From Plectrocnemia conspersa (Eukaryota; Arthropoda; Insecta; Trichoptera; Polycentropodidae): a stretch of 64,000 bases of DNA. The notes under the pieces are model-generated. The model was not told the origin of the DNA, made no database searches, and saw nothing but the letters and a program-made list of their open reading frames with translations. The translations under genes were made by a program, and so were the position numbers. This document shows positions 22,000 through 34,249 of the stretch, piece by piece. Position 1 is the first letter of the stretch. Every line of letters begins with the position of its first letter. The DNA is taken from assembly GCA_009617715.1 (NCBI GenBank), contig VTFK01000063.1, positions 1,178,001 to 1,242,000 of the forward strand, read 5' to 3'.

Positions 22000-24180
22000 T
22001 TGTTAAAAACTTATAACGTACATTTTTATAAAGGGAATTTATTAACAGATGATTAAATAATTTGCATGTTAAATCTGGTGTAAGCAATAAGAAATAATAA
22101 TTTATTTTTTAGAATTAAATTATATTGGATCAGAAACGGTCTGTGCTTTAAATAAGATATTAGTAGTAAAATTCTATATATTGTAATAATTTCATAAGCA
22201 GTGTTTTTTTCTCTATTTTTTATTGTAGACAGTCAGTTATTTTTATTTATTTTTGAGCCCTTATAGTGTCGACAAAGTTTTATGTATCCTGTTTTATAAA
22301 AATTCAAGCAATATGAAGTATCAATTTTAGATTTGGCGAGGGTACTACAAATTTTGCATTGGTTAAAAAAAAATAATCCTAAAAAAATTAGCCCCATTAA
22401 AGACCTTCATCTGCTGTTAAATAAATTAATAATAAAAAAACACTGTTTTAAATAATTCATAAATTATTTAGACACTCATTGACTATTTCATTACATCTGG
22501 ATACTATTGTATATTAAATATAGTATAGGTAAAATGGGTACGGGTAAGCGTTTCAAAATCTATTCTTCACTAGTTCTCAGATATAATAGGGAATAATTCT
22601 GAAAAAAATCATTACATGTGTTAAAAAATTACTGCAAAAAAGAGATGAACAATGGTTAGATTAGGTTCAAAGTCTTGTGGTATTCTGTGAGAATTATTAA
22701 TCGATAGTTTTCTCAACCTAGGCATACTATTAATGCAAAATCATATTGTTAGGAAATTAAAACAATGCATATATAATTATAAAACATCCCATGCTGGATA
22801 ACAGACATGGAGCAAAATTGATGATCCATAATGTTTGAATATAATTTTTTTATCATATACAATATTCCCCTGATCTTTACCTTATATTACATTTACACTT
22901 TTTTTTAATACAAAATTAAATAATTAAAGCGATGTTATTAATAAGTCACACTTTTTAAAATCATGAGTTTCATTAAAAATTTGTTTTAATAAGGACCATT
23001 TCTAAAAATAGAGCATATTTTAATAAGTAATGTACGGGGTTCCAACCACATGTACAATTTCTTATAATTTAGAGGCAACTTTATCGACATGTCAAATTAA
23101 ATAAAGAAGAGGCTAACACGTCGCGAAAATGCCACACACACAACGGGAGAGAAATCTCAGTAAATGCATTATTAATTAAAAATATTGCACGGAGCACATA
23201 CTAGCACATCCATTTTGAGACGTTATTCACACATAACCACCGAAAAAATACTCTTTGTTTGGAAAAGACGCGCGCTAGACAATGTATTTTACCCTGTAAA
23301 ATTTACTATTGTTCTTTGACTCATGGTTACCATTTATTCCGTTTCTTTAAAAACGTGACATATTTTTAGGTTGTGGCCATGAAGCGATGCAATTGGCTCA
23401 CCTACATCCTCATATGTGATTGGCACGAGCTGTCTCAAACTAGCATTATAAAATATGCAGTACTTAATCACAGAAAGGGAGAGAAGCTACGTAATACATC
23501 AACAATGATGAGCCAGAAGACACAAGAGAGATTAGTGGATCGTCTAAAGAGCATTAAAAGAACACATCACGATACATACCAGCTGTTCCATCAAAATCAC
23601 AGCCATCAATAATACAACATGACATGCCAGCAACGACTCTGTGACTTTCAAGACCTGTCATTTCAACTTTGTCATTTATAATGTCATCTACATTACTTTA
23701 TATATTTTTTTAAATTAACTGTTATCAGCGTTTCTACCATTTATTTTTCTGCAAAATAACACTTATTCAGCCTCAAAACCCAATGTTTGTACCAAATTTG
23801 CAAAATGTAAAAGTCACATACAATAGGAGTAAAGATTATTATGGCAATAGCTAATGATTTGGTTAAAATAATGTGTCGCGAATTATATTTAAAATTTATA
23901 TAAGCACTGTTGTTATTTGTATTATTAAATTTATGCAAAAAATATATATACGGCATTAGCTGATATTTAATAAAAACATCTATCCTGTTTTTGTAAAAAA
24001 AGCTTTCTGCTGATTGCATTAAAAATAAAATTATTTATGAACATATTTTAACTTTTTAAAAAATGTGCTCTCATTATTTTATGATATCAGGGAGTGCTAT
24101 TTTTTTAATATAGAACGTATTAACACAAAGTTTATAATTCACTGACCTAATACAAAGCTTTATCAAAAAGTATCGTTAGA
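22000..24180. other. AT-rich DNA with one unassigned ORF
   Basis: The sequence is mostly featureless. A plus-strand frame at 23373-23612 contains IKRTHHDTYQLFHQNHSHQ and similar polar sequence. It has slightly higher complexity than the background but no homology I recognise and no splice sites of note. The remainder holds no supported feature. Confidence 0.3.
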
Positions 24181-24189
24181 GTCCTGCAA

Positions 24190-24740
24190 AGATGATTTCT
24201 CAACACTCGAAGATTACTCTACGCATGCGCATGACTTTCGCGTTTTATCTTAGCCGCCCCTGCGCAATTTACAACTCGCAGTTTCGGCCTCGGCTAGTAC
24301 AGTAAGTAAGGTGTCGTAAATTCTTGCTTAACGCTCATTTAACACAATGGGCCTTCGAGAACAATGTCAAATTTAGTGCCTGCGACTGGAGGCCCCCACA
24401 ATGGCGCTGATAACCGAGAGGCTCGCATGATTAAGGGCCCGAGGCAATTAGACCCGCACTTTTCCCGATTTCGATACGCAGAGCCTATGCAAATTTTCCC
24501 GGGAATAAGCCCCCGTCTCTCTATCCGAAACCGAGACGCGGATTAATAAAATTTCTCGGCCGGACGATAACGAAATTAATAAGGCCCCATGCATATTTCA
24601 TTGTGTTTCGCAGAATGGCAGAAAAAAATGTGCTGCGCAAGATAAAAAAAAATACTATGTATATATACACAAGAAAACATTTATTTATTCGATGTTGCAC
24701 GAGAGACGAAGACGAAGGACGCGAGATTTTGCGAGAAAGG
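24190..24740. other. large GC-rich island, candidate regulatory element
   Basis: This is the most marked composition shift in the first half of the window, with CpGs, CCCGGG, and TTAATAAAATTT and AATTAATAAGG homeodomain-type cores. It contains a 60-codon frame (24364-24546) of low plausibility (GPRQLDPHFSRFRYAEP). The sharp shift and mixed binding-site-like content would fit an enhancer or promoter. No initiator, TATA box or transcript evidence can be claimed. Confidence 0.3.
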
Positions 24741-26290
24741 AAAATTTCAATTTGGAAACATAATTAAGTAATGCTACACGATTCGCTCGCTTATACATTT
24801 TTAACGTTTAATTAAAGGCGAACGTTTCGGATGACCATTAGACGAATCTCCCCACATTAAATATACATATTATTTAAGAAAATACGCATAATGGTATACT
24901 TACAAATTATTTATAATTTTAATTATTTTAATGATATTGAAATATTAGCATCTATATATATAAACAGACGAGAAAATGCTTTATACGTATAATACATTAA
25001 ATTATTTTTACGACAATTATTAAATTATTAATTAAAAAATTGTATATATTTTTAAGCGCTGATCATGTTTCGATTAACATTCATGAGATTTTAATGGGGT
25101 TTTTGTATCAAACATGAATACATTAATGCTATTCTAAAAAAAAGCAATAAATAACACAATGAAACGATTTCGTCACATCAAACATTTTGACATATTTACC
25201 GCTGTTTTTTATATAAAAACAAAAAATAAGTGGATATGAACCAATTATTTTTTAATTACTAAAGAAATACAAGTTAAGATAAAAATATAAATTCAGAATA
25301 GCTATAAATGATTTATAACTTATTAAATACTATTTTTTTGACTATCTTTTAAAACGAATGCATTATCTAAAAATTTAGATTTGCTCAATTGTAGTGTAAA
25401 ATTCCAATCAATACATAAAAAAATATTCTTCCTATGGTACAGTATCTAATATGTTTGACCATTCCTAGATAAAGGTTTCATAATATTTTTTCTCAAACTT
25501 CTGACAAATCTCTCAATAATTTTCCGGGATCATAATAAGAGAATTTAGGTATATGAGATTGTCATTCTTTTAACTCGGGTCGCAAGGCTTGAAACTCTTT
25601 TTGACGCTTTACAGAATTTGTGAAATATAAAATACATTGCAATAACATTTTTAGAAAAGCGTGTTGCCCGTGCGGTCTTGTTTCCTAGGGAACAGCAACT
25701 AAACACACCTTAATTTTCGCCATGAAGAGCGGTAAGGGTTGCGTTTAGATTGTCTAACGCATAAACCAGTCTTAAAGTGCATTGTAACAACCTATTACTT
25801 AGTAAGTCGAAATTTACATTTTCTTATAGTATATTTCCGCGCATATAAAAGTACTGAAAAATATAAATAAAAAATAAAATTAATAAGTTTATATCCAAAT
25901 TATTTTTTTACAATATTATATTTATTGATTTCAAAAAAAATATATATTCTTATACAAATTTTATTGTATAAAATGCAACTGCTCTTTTTTTGTTTTTTAA
26001 AATTCCAGATTCACGCTAATTTAAAAAAAAAAAAAAAAAAAATTGTGTATTCAAACTAAATATATTCCAATTAGCATAGCACTACATTTTTTTAAACTAA
26101 TATTTATCTTTAATATCATATAGAAAATTTAATTATTAAAAATGTTTCTTCTATACAATTTTATTTCATCAAAGGTCAAGGTTTAGAAATGGGTAGTCTT
26201 GAAAGCCAGAGATTAAAAATACGATGTATTATTAAAATCTAAAGCAATGATACCTACAAAAATTATTTATCCATATAATAAATAAAAATT
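24741..26290. other. AT-rich DNA, nothing recognised
   Basis: Contains a ~20-base A run at about 26023-26041 and a modestly GC-richer patch near 25660-25760. No gene or repeat is supported. Confidence 0.4.
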
Positions 26291-26363
26291 TGGAGGCGCC
26301 GGGTATCGATCCCGGTACCTCTCACATGCTAAGCGAGCGCTCTACCATTTGAGCTACGCCCCC
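26291..26363 (-). tRNA. tRNA-Ala (anticodon AGC)
   Basis: The minus strand reads from GGGGGCGTAGCTCAAATGGT and folds into a full cloverleaf. The acceptor stem GGGGGCG/CGCCTCC contains the G3-U70 wobble pair that identifies alanine tRNAs. The D-arm A-box is present. The anticodon loop TTAGCAT gives AGC, read as inosine-GC after modification. The TΨC arm carries the B-box GGGATCGATACCC, and the discriminator base is A. It is 73 nt long with no intron, and CCA is not encoded beyond the A, as expected for a eukaryote. It decodes GCU, GCC and GCA. T-rich runs downstream on the minus strand (around 26270-26290) could terminate pol III only weakly. It appears intact. Confidence 0.95.
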
Positions 26364-28080
26364 AGGTACAAATAAAGCTGCAGTATAACTTCACCAGTGA
26401 CTGTCATGAATACAATACTTTTACTGCACTCGGCTAGGCAAATTATAGATTATTTTATGACAAAGCTAATGATGTTTAGTTCTAAAAAATTACTTTTTTG
26501 CCAGCAACAGTAATGCCATAGTATTATTATGTTCGCGAGCAAGATTTACATTTTTTTAATATCATGTTTCATCTACACAATTATATTTAGAATAAATTCA
26601 ATACGTATTTCTCTTTCACATTCCCATATGTGCATATATGCCTAAAACAATGTTAGATATCATAAGTCTATCACATATTTTTCTTTAGGAAAGCATACAT
26701 TTTTAAACTTTATATTACTAACTGAAGTCAAGTTAAATGAGGTATGCAGTGGTGCACCTTATTTGTAAGTTATTAAAACCGTTTTAATAATGATATTTCA
26801 TGTTTTCACGATAATGATTTAAGGTGAAAGGTCATGAGGTGCTTAGCTGTAGTAAACAGATCTCACTTTAATTGTGATGATTTTTCTCTATTATTGTACC
26901 GATTTATAAATTTTTATGTGAGACAATTGATTTTTATGCTAGATGTCGCCACCTCACTATCGTGAGGTACCACAGCTAGTGAGTGTGTAAATACCGGATC
27001 CTACATTTTTTAGGTTTTAAATTTTATTTTTGATTGTAAAAGGCATTTTTACATATTTTATTTATATTCAACGGCTAGGTTAGCTTTGTTTAAAATTTAA
27101 GGCTCAGATTTTTCGGTGACGTCAGAATGTATATTACATGGGTTAGAATTTATATTAAGTAGTCAGAATACAACAGAATTTATATTGCAGATCAGATGGT
27201 CAGTTTTGTTATTGCTGTAACACTGAAGATTGGTACAACAGATTAGGTTAGATTTGCATGCCATAAGTGTTGAATGAACAGCACGCGAAAATTGACATTT
27301 TGGTCACCAGTCCGTCACCGTACTAAATGAACCGGTTGGTGCGCTGAACCAAACCAGGTTTTTTAAATGTTAGAAATCAGACTTAAGTTTTAATAATTAG
27401 TCCATACATCCTAATATTATTATGTTAGTAAAGAAAACCAGCCCTCAAAAGACGAAAAACTATTTAATGTCTCCTTATTCATATATATTGTGACTTTTGA
27501 TTTTAATAAAAATATTTTGGTTTCTTATCTGTATTATTTTAAATGTTATGCGTTGATTTTTTGTCGAAAGAGGGGGCAATTTAGTTTTTCTTGGGACAAT
27601 AAATAAGCTAGGACAGCTAAATAAAATATTGTTTTTTAATTTCTTAAAAATTCGTTCTTAGCATAATAAATTATGTTTTAATTTTATTTTTAATAAGCTA
27701 AAAAAAATACAGATATTTTATTTTTATTGCAGAAAAAAATCTATAAAATAATTGTACAGTTTAATTATTATATATTTAACCAAATTAACATTTTCTTATC
27801 CAAAATTAATGCTACATAAAAAAAACCCTTAAGGCGTGATTAGATTTAGATTTCAAATACGATTCGATTGATATCAATGCATCGTTTCATTTATCAACGT
27901 CCGTCCGACTTAGACTTAGATCGGTGATTTGATTATATATCACGAATAAGAAAATTCTCCAAGCAGTTCCAAAGGTCTTTTTATATTTTTATCAATATAA
28001 AATATATGTAACATCATTTATTATTTATTAAAAATGTATGATTCTTCAGTTTTTAAAATTCAGCTAATATTTTGATACTG
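26364..28080. other. AT-rich DNA, nothing named
   Basis: A small hairpin, CCTCAC-TATC-GTGAGG, lies at about 26952-26967. The stretch 27040-27370 has slightly higher complexity, but I recognise no coding or transposon motif. Confidence 0.35.
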
Positions 28081-28089
28081 GCATAATTT

Positions 28090-28510
28090 AAAGCGTCCTT
28101 TCGGAGGATAGCTCCATTGAATATGCTTCATAAGTCTTTCGGCAAAGTCCGGCGAAACAAGGATATTTGTCCAGACTTGTAGGCTTTTACCGTCGAGTTT
28201 CATGTACCGTTAATAATTTATTACCTGCGCTGGGACGGTAATATCGGTAAAGGGACGACTCGGAATTGTCCCGCCAGTAAATAACGAACGTACGCATACG
28301 CACGTCCGATCGCTTATTGTGAAGCGATTTTTTTCCAGCCGCATCCAATATACGTCCCGAAGATATGAATTGTGTTTTTACATGTCGATGGATTTATTGT
28401 GTAAATATTGGTTAAGGGATGCGAAAACATCGGTTTAATATAACGCTAATCCGCCCACGATACACGTAATAAATGTATTATAATAAAATTTAACGGACGG
28501 AAAACTTGAT
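28090..28510. other. GC-richer island
   Basis: CpG-rich stretch (for example GGGACGGTAATATCGG, CGTCCGATCGC). No protein-like frame, RNA fold or repeat end was found. It may be conserved non-coding DNA. Confidence 0.25.
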
Positions 28511-31500
28511 AGTGAGTTTCGTAATTTATAACACATATAAATTATTGGATTAAATATTTATGTTTGCATATAAAAATATTTCGTATTAATAAAATATGAT
28601 ATATTATTTAACGGTTAAAAAAGTAGAGTATTTATGGCATTACCGATTTTCTTTATTGCGTGTACTTATTTTATTATTTTCCAATACGAACGGTTATTGA
28701 GCCGATTAATCTCTGTATTGGTTTATACACTGTTAGTGTATACAATAAAAGAGGGTTCATATTGTATATTTATTTTCAAACTGTATTATAAAATAAAATA
28801 ATGAATTTTCCAACTGTCAATCCGTCATTTGCAATTGTGAAACGTATCACGAAAAATAACATGCCATACGAATAAACGTTAGCGTTTATAAACGAAAAAT
28901 CTCATATATTTCAACTAATATTATAACAGGATTTGTTTGAAACGTTTTACGTATGTCATTTACTTTACATGTTATTTTTTCATATAAAATATTATTTAAA
29001 AGTAACACAATTTTATTTTTATGTTATTTATTAGGCTTAATCTTAAAATTATATTTATACTTTGTGATAATCTTTGTCGTTTAAATTATTGAAATATATA
29101 AAAAATTCTATCGTGATTTTGCACTGTAGTTTAAATTTATTTATAATAACAACACATTGTTTGTTGATACTAAACTAGGTGTTGTTACTAAAACTCTATG
29201 AACTATATATAATACATTAACACCATGTAAAGTGTAAGAAAATATACATATTTTAATGTAAGCCGCTCATAGGAAACATATTGTGCAGCACCAAAACACG
29301 ACATTTTCAAGAACTACCATTATTCTATTTTAGACTAATAACTCAACGACATTGTACGCTGTCACCTAATTTATATTTATATGTAATTATATCACAAATC
29401 CACTACGCGTCGTACCAACTACTAAACTAAGCATTTTAATGTTTTAATATATATTATGATAATAAATTGTGAGTGTAAGTGAATTGTTAAACGTTAAAAA
29501 ATTAAATTCACAATTTAGTCTGTGATATTATATTATATTGTGTATATACCTATTATATTATATTATCAAAGGTTGGGACGTTTGCAATTATAACTGAGAG
29601 ACATGATAACACAGAAATATCTTATTTCCGTTCCACCTGAATGAATTCGTTTTTACTAATTTACGTGTATGATAAAAAAATATTTTATATAGTATTTTAT
29701 TTAAATAAAAGAAATAGTATTAAAATTAATTTTACTCTATATTTGCTAATTTATGTTTTGAAACATTGGCGTCCAAACGTTTTCTGTTTTACACTATTCA
29801 ATTACTAATAGTAAATGAGTTTTATTAATGATAACTAGACCAGATCGAAGGGCTTAGCCCACTTTGGCCGTATTTTCAAGTTGTCTACAATGAGGAGGTT
29901 GCTGCCTCGATGTTGACGTTTCATGTCTGGTGACATTTTCGACACTTAAATCACGATGTGTCAGAGCATTTACAATGTTTAGTAATACTTTATTTTTAAT
30001 GTGGCACTGTTTAACACATCCTATACTGGTTTCAGGATTTGATTGTATATCTTGATTTTTTTGTAACATCAACTTTGCTTTGATCGTTGTTTATCAGATT
30101 GGTTATAATGTTTATTTCTTTATTTTTTATTTAAGCATATTTTTTACCATTGATTATTATTACTAGAGGTGGTTTATACTGTTTCGTTTATTGATTTGTT
30201 ATTATTTTTTAGGTATTTACGAGAGTATTTATTTTTATTATTTTGAACTGTCCATTCAGTTTCATGAGCGAATATTTTTTCTTCTTCAACTTGTTCTAAA
30301 AGGATATTACAGCCCCTTAGAGTTAGCTTCTCTATTATTCGTGGAGCTCTTCTATTTGCTTATTTGCTTTAACACATGCTGCATTTAGTTTTACATATGT
30401 ATGTTAGTTCGTTATTGCCCATTTTGTTATATATTCGTGTCAATAGCACACTACTATGATAGTACATCATCGATACGTCCATATTCATACATTATTTATA
30501 GTGTTATGTTATATTTATTTACAATATATTTATAGATTATTAATAAATATTATTATTAAGATATTTTTAGTTAAGAATCACTGGCTATAGTTATTGTAAA
30601 CATGATTATATTACTCAACCAAACGACCGATTGATTACTCTGATAGCAAACGACTTTTAATGTAAAATGGTTGAAAAATAGAACCTTATGTATTGATTTT
30701 TTTTATCACAGTTCCAAACTAAAAATTATGTTCTTTTTTGGACAAATATAAAAATGTGTTTTGAAATTTCTATTAACATGTTATTAAAATTTAAAGAGCT
30801 TTTAAATAAAAATAAATTAAAAATCTGTTGATTTTAACTATTTTTTTTCAAGTTACCCATTACAAACTAAAATATAATTAAATTTATAGTATTTCAACTT
30901 CATACAAGTAAAGCAATGCATTAGTATTATGAGAATCTCCGTTTTCATTGTTAAAAGCCAGCATTAAAATATTCAATTTTAATATGCATATTATATTAAA
31001 TTGGGCGAGAGCGAATTATTGTTTCCCGATTTTGATTTATCGAAATTATTTTGTTTAAAAAATCACACATTTTTTGACAAAAACCAATGTGGCTCTGTCT
31101 TGTCGTAATCTGTGATTATTAAGATTTTTGAAGAGACTTATGAAATATTTATTTACCATTAATAATATGTAAAAAATTATAATGAATAAAAAAAATTTAT
31201 GTTTTAAGTTCGAAATAGATTTAAAATTATTACCAATATTATATCGTATTATTATTTTATATTACAGTATGTGAATGTTCAATTAGTGCATATGATTTTT
31301 TTTATTTATTTATTATTTTTAATTTTAAAGAATTTTTTTTTAATTTATGTGATAAATTTTGTACTTTGCAATCGGATTTGATTTAATTAGGCTACCTAAT
31401 TTTAGTAAAATATAAAATAGTAACATGCGAATTTTAGGCACCTATTGATTCATCAATATATTAAACGCTCTTTCTTACAAAACTTTTAATATTTTGTTTG

Positions 31501-32025
31501 TGGATTTTGTCGACTGAAGCATTAGTCGACTAGATCTATATTTTAAGGTACATTAAGGTACATAGGTTTTGTATTCTATTTTAGAAAAATTGCATTTTTG
31601 CTATTTGAAAAAAACATTTTTTCATTTTTGTAACATGAATTTAAAGATATATACTTTTTCACTTATAACAAAAAGATTCATTATAGTTATATAATTTAAT
31701 GGTTAACAGTAATAACTTAAATATATTATTAAATATTTTTTTTAAATTTTTTTGATAAGTTTATTGAACATAAAAAATATTTTTATTGGAAACAAAATCT
31801 AATAAATTTATCACAAGGTAAATATTACATATTAAGCTAAAATATTTTTTAGGCGCAATTTTATTAAACATATAAACTTTTTATACGATATTTTTTATTA
31901 TAATACCTGAAAGCTTTTTGTCTTATCTTTTCTTTTAGTTTTCCCTCTGCGCACAATATAGGTATGTAGGTGAACTGAGATGTAAATATTTAGGGATGTG
32001 CACGCGTGTGATTCGTCTTTTATTA
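28511..32025. other. AT-rich DNA with doubtful short ORFs
   Basis: A minus-strand frame at 30072-29854 (QDIQSNPETSIGCVKQCHIK and a histidine/cysteine-containing end) has more normal amino-acid composition than its surroundings. It lacks recognised homology and could be an orphan exon or relic. A plus-strand frame at 30191-30388 is hydrophobic and looks composition-driven. Nothing else is supported. Confidence 0.3.
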
Positions 32026-32029
32026 TCGC

Positions 32030-32480
32030 CATTAGAGTACATTAAAAACATAGGGAATATACGTCTTCCGTATGAATTTCTCAAGACCCTCTATAAATAA
32101 AGGAGATGTTTTCCCTACGTGCGCACATAAGCGCGCCAGTTTTTCCAGTTTTCCCAAGGCGCACCTTTACGCATTACGCGTTTTTTCCTTCCAAAATTCC
32201 GTTTCATTCTGTCTTTCTCTCTCTCTCTCTTTGCCGAAAAAAGCGCAAAGAATGCGCAGAGACCCGACATTAGCGGAGCGTGTTTTACTCGTATCTACTC
32301 TGCTCTATCGGAAAATGGCAATTTTGCAGAAAAAAATAGGCGCGTGTTTGTCTATGTGCGCGCTTTTATGCTATTAAGGGGAAATACATTAAAAAATACA
32401 TTTACATGCCGCAAAAATATAATGATCTTATCCAAAGTGCGTTTAGGGGGTAATCCGAGGTAAACGGACACTGTTCTTTT
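32030..32480. other. GC-richer island with (TC)n and a spurious ORF
   Basis: Contains many GCGC motifs and a pyrimidine repeat (32212-32232). The 101-codon frame at 32072-32377 spans the repeat and gives a serine/leucine run. That argues against it being a real protein. A regulatory or repeat-derived origin is possible. Confidence 0.25.
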
Positions 32481-33029
32481 GCCTATAGAGATAAAAAAAA
32501 GTATATCAAGCACCGTATATTGAAATTGTATTTAATTTTTTTTTGTATTAACATTAAAAAATCAACTTTTCTGCTATAGAGACTGAAATATACCATTTAA
32601 AATAAAATTAACATAAACATGTTGATATGACATTCATATGATCAGGCATTCTCGTCTGGGGCCAGATTGCTATTCTTTCTCCGAATCACGGATCGAAATA
32701 TCAAAATATTCATCTTCACATACATACATTATGGAATTTTGGGTAGTCAGTGAACATCGTATGTAAAAAACATAGTGATCTCTTTGCGTTAAGCTAACGA
32801 CATTCAAAATGAGTGGTTAACCTCATGGGTAAATGTTAAAGATCATGTGAGTTTTACGATTGCCGGGATCTTACAGGACACTTTAAATACGATAAAAGGG
32901 TAGGAGGGTTATTTTTTTTACAAGATTTTAGGAATCTAGGCCTAAAGCTTTACATGAAACCTTCACGGTGTATTCCATCCACTGAATGGCTTAACCAGTA
33001 AAGAAGTCCAAAATAAGTCTTGCATTATC

Positions 33030-33400
33030 CAAAACACACGGACGCTGAACTAACACAATAATACTATATATTAGTTGACAATCAGTTACTGTGGTATTAT
33101 CTATATATTATTTTTTATTTTTTGCGAAATAGGCCAAAATTTTAATTTTTATAGCCGGATGAGACACAGACGAAAACATTAAAATTAGCATTGCCGCTTC
33201 AACAAGAACAAGCAAGACAACGAAAAATGCATTCACAAAAAATGCCGATGTACTATTGCAGTACAATTTTTTAATGTATCAGTTAACAGATAACTGCCTT
33301 TGGATTCAGTGCTCTCACAATTTTCATAGTAACTTTTTAAAAATTGACTAATTTTTTCTACATCATTAAAAAGTCCAAATGAGGTTTGTTTGACTGAAAT
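33030..33400 (+). repeat. dispersed repeat, partner of 46200-46630 in inverse orientation
   Basis: The inverse of 46200-46630 aligns here through several blocks, including GTGTTAGTTCA-GCGT at the outer end, CAGTTACTGTG, TTGCCGCTTCAACAAGAACA, AATGTATCAGTTAACA and GCTCTCACAATTTTCATAGT. A Jockey-type RT relic lies downstream on the same strand from 33.96 kb. This segment could therefore be the 5' part of that LINE, but the link is inference. Confidence 0.6.
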
Positions 33401-33979
33401 TTAATTGAAAATGCTTTTAATTTATTACACCTCTCTTTTAGAATTAATCTTGATCAAAAACTGCCTTTTTAAGCTCCAACAGAAGAGCAGTGACAAAAAA
33501 AATCTCAAGTTAATGCTCTCGGCCGCGATCATACATCAAATTTCTAGCTTAAAGAACTTTTCGTGGGGCGTGCAAACTTGAAACTGCCAGTACAAAGGAC
33601 AACAGTATCTGAAAAACAATACGTCACAAAAGTTGCGAAATTCCACTTTTGTCCGTCAATAAAGATGATAAAAACAATAAAGCTACAACCGATATAGAAA
33701 AATCTAAAATGTTGGCAAAGAATTTCGAAAAGTCAAAATGTATGAAACACGCCGAAACGGATTATTGTGTGTTACAGGTACACAAGACGTTTTAGAAGAG
33801 ATGCTTCCTAAAAACTCTCTGATTAAACCATATAAAATTTAGCTAGTAGTTCATAAATATAATATCAGGAAAGCCCGGGGCAAATAAAATAAAAAAATCA
33901 TGCTAAAACATTTGGCTCAAAAATTGCAAACTTTTCTAACAATTTTTTTTAATTTTTTTTGATTCTTAGAAATCTGCAA

Positions 33980-34245
33980 TGATATTTTTAATCCCAAAAA
34001 TAGGTGAACATCCTACGCTAGATTCAAGTTACCGACCAATCAGACTTCTGTGAACACTGTAAAATCTCAAAAACACTATTACATTTAGGAAATGTAATTA
34101 TTTCAAGTGTTTAATTTGGTTTTATATTGGGCCATTCGACGGCGCACTAGTTTACTAGAGTTGCCGGGTTTATATCTAAAATAAATAATATTGGAAAAAA
34201 TATGGGCATGGCCTTTCTAGATATAGAAAAGGCTTTTGACTGAAC
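33980..34245 (+). pseudogene. Jockey-clade LINE reverse transcriptase relic
   Basis: Plus-strand translation in shifting frames shows LIPKIGEHPTLDSSYRPIRL, the classic IPKPGK-x-P-x-x-x-SSYRPISLL block. About 100 bases further it shows a degenerate FGF-x-x-GHST block, then MAFLDIEKAFD followed by a stop. Block order and spacing match Jockey-type RTs. Stops and frameshifts make it inactive. The catalytic YADD box was not found downstream, where the sequence becomes unrelated. Confidence 0.75.
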
Positions 34246-34249
34246 CGTA

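Noticed and set aside
32072..32377. 101-codon ORF as a gene
   Set aside because: Runs through a (TC)n microsatellite giving a serine/leucine repeat. No homology recognised.
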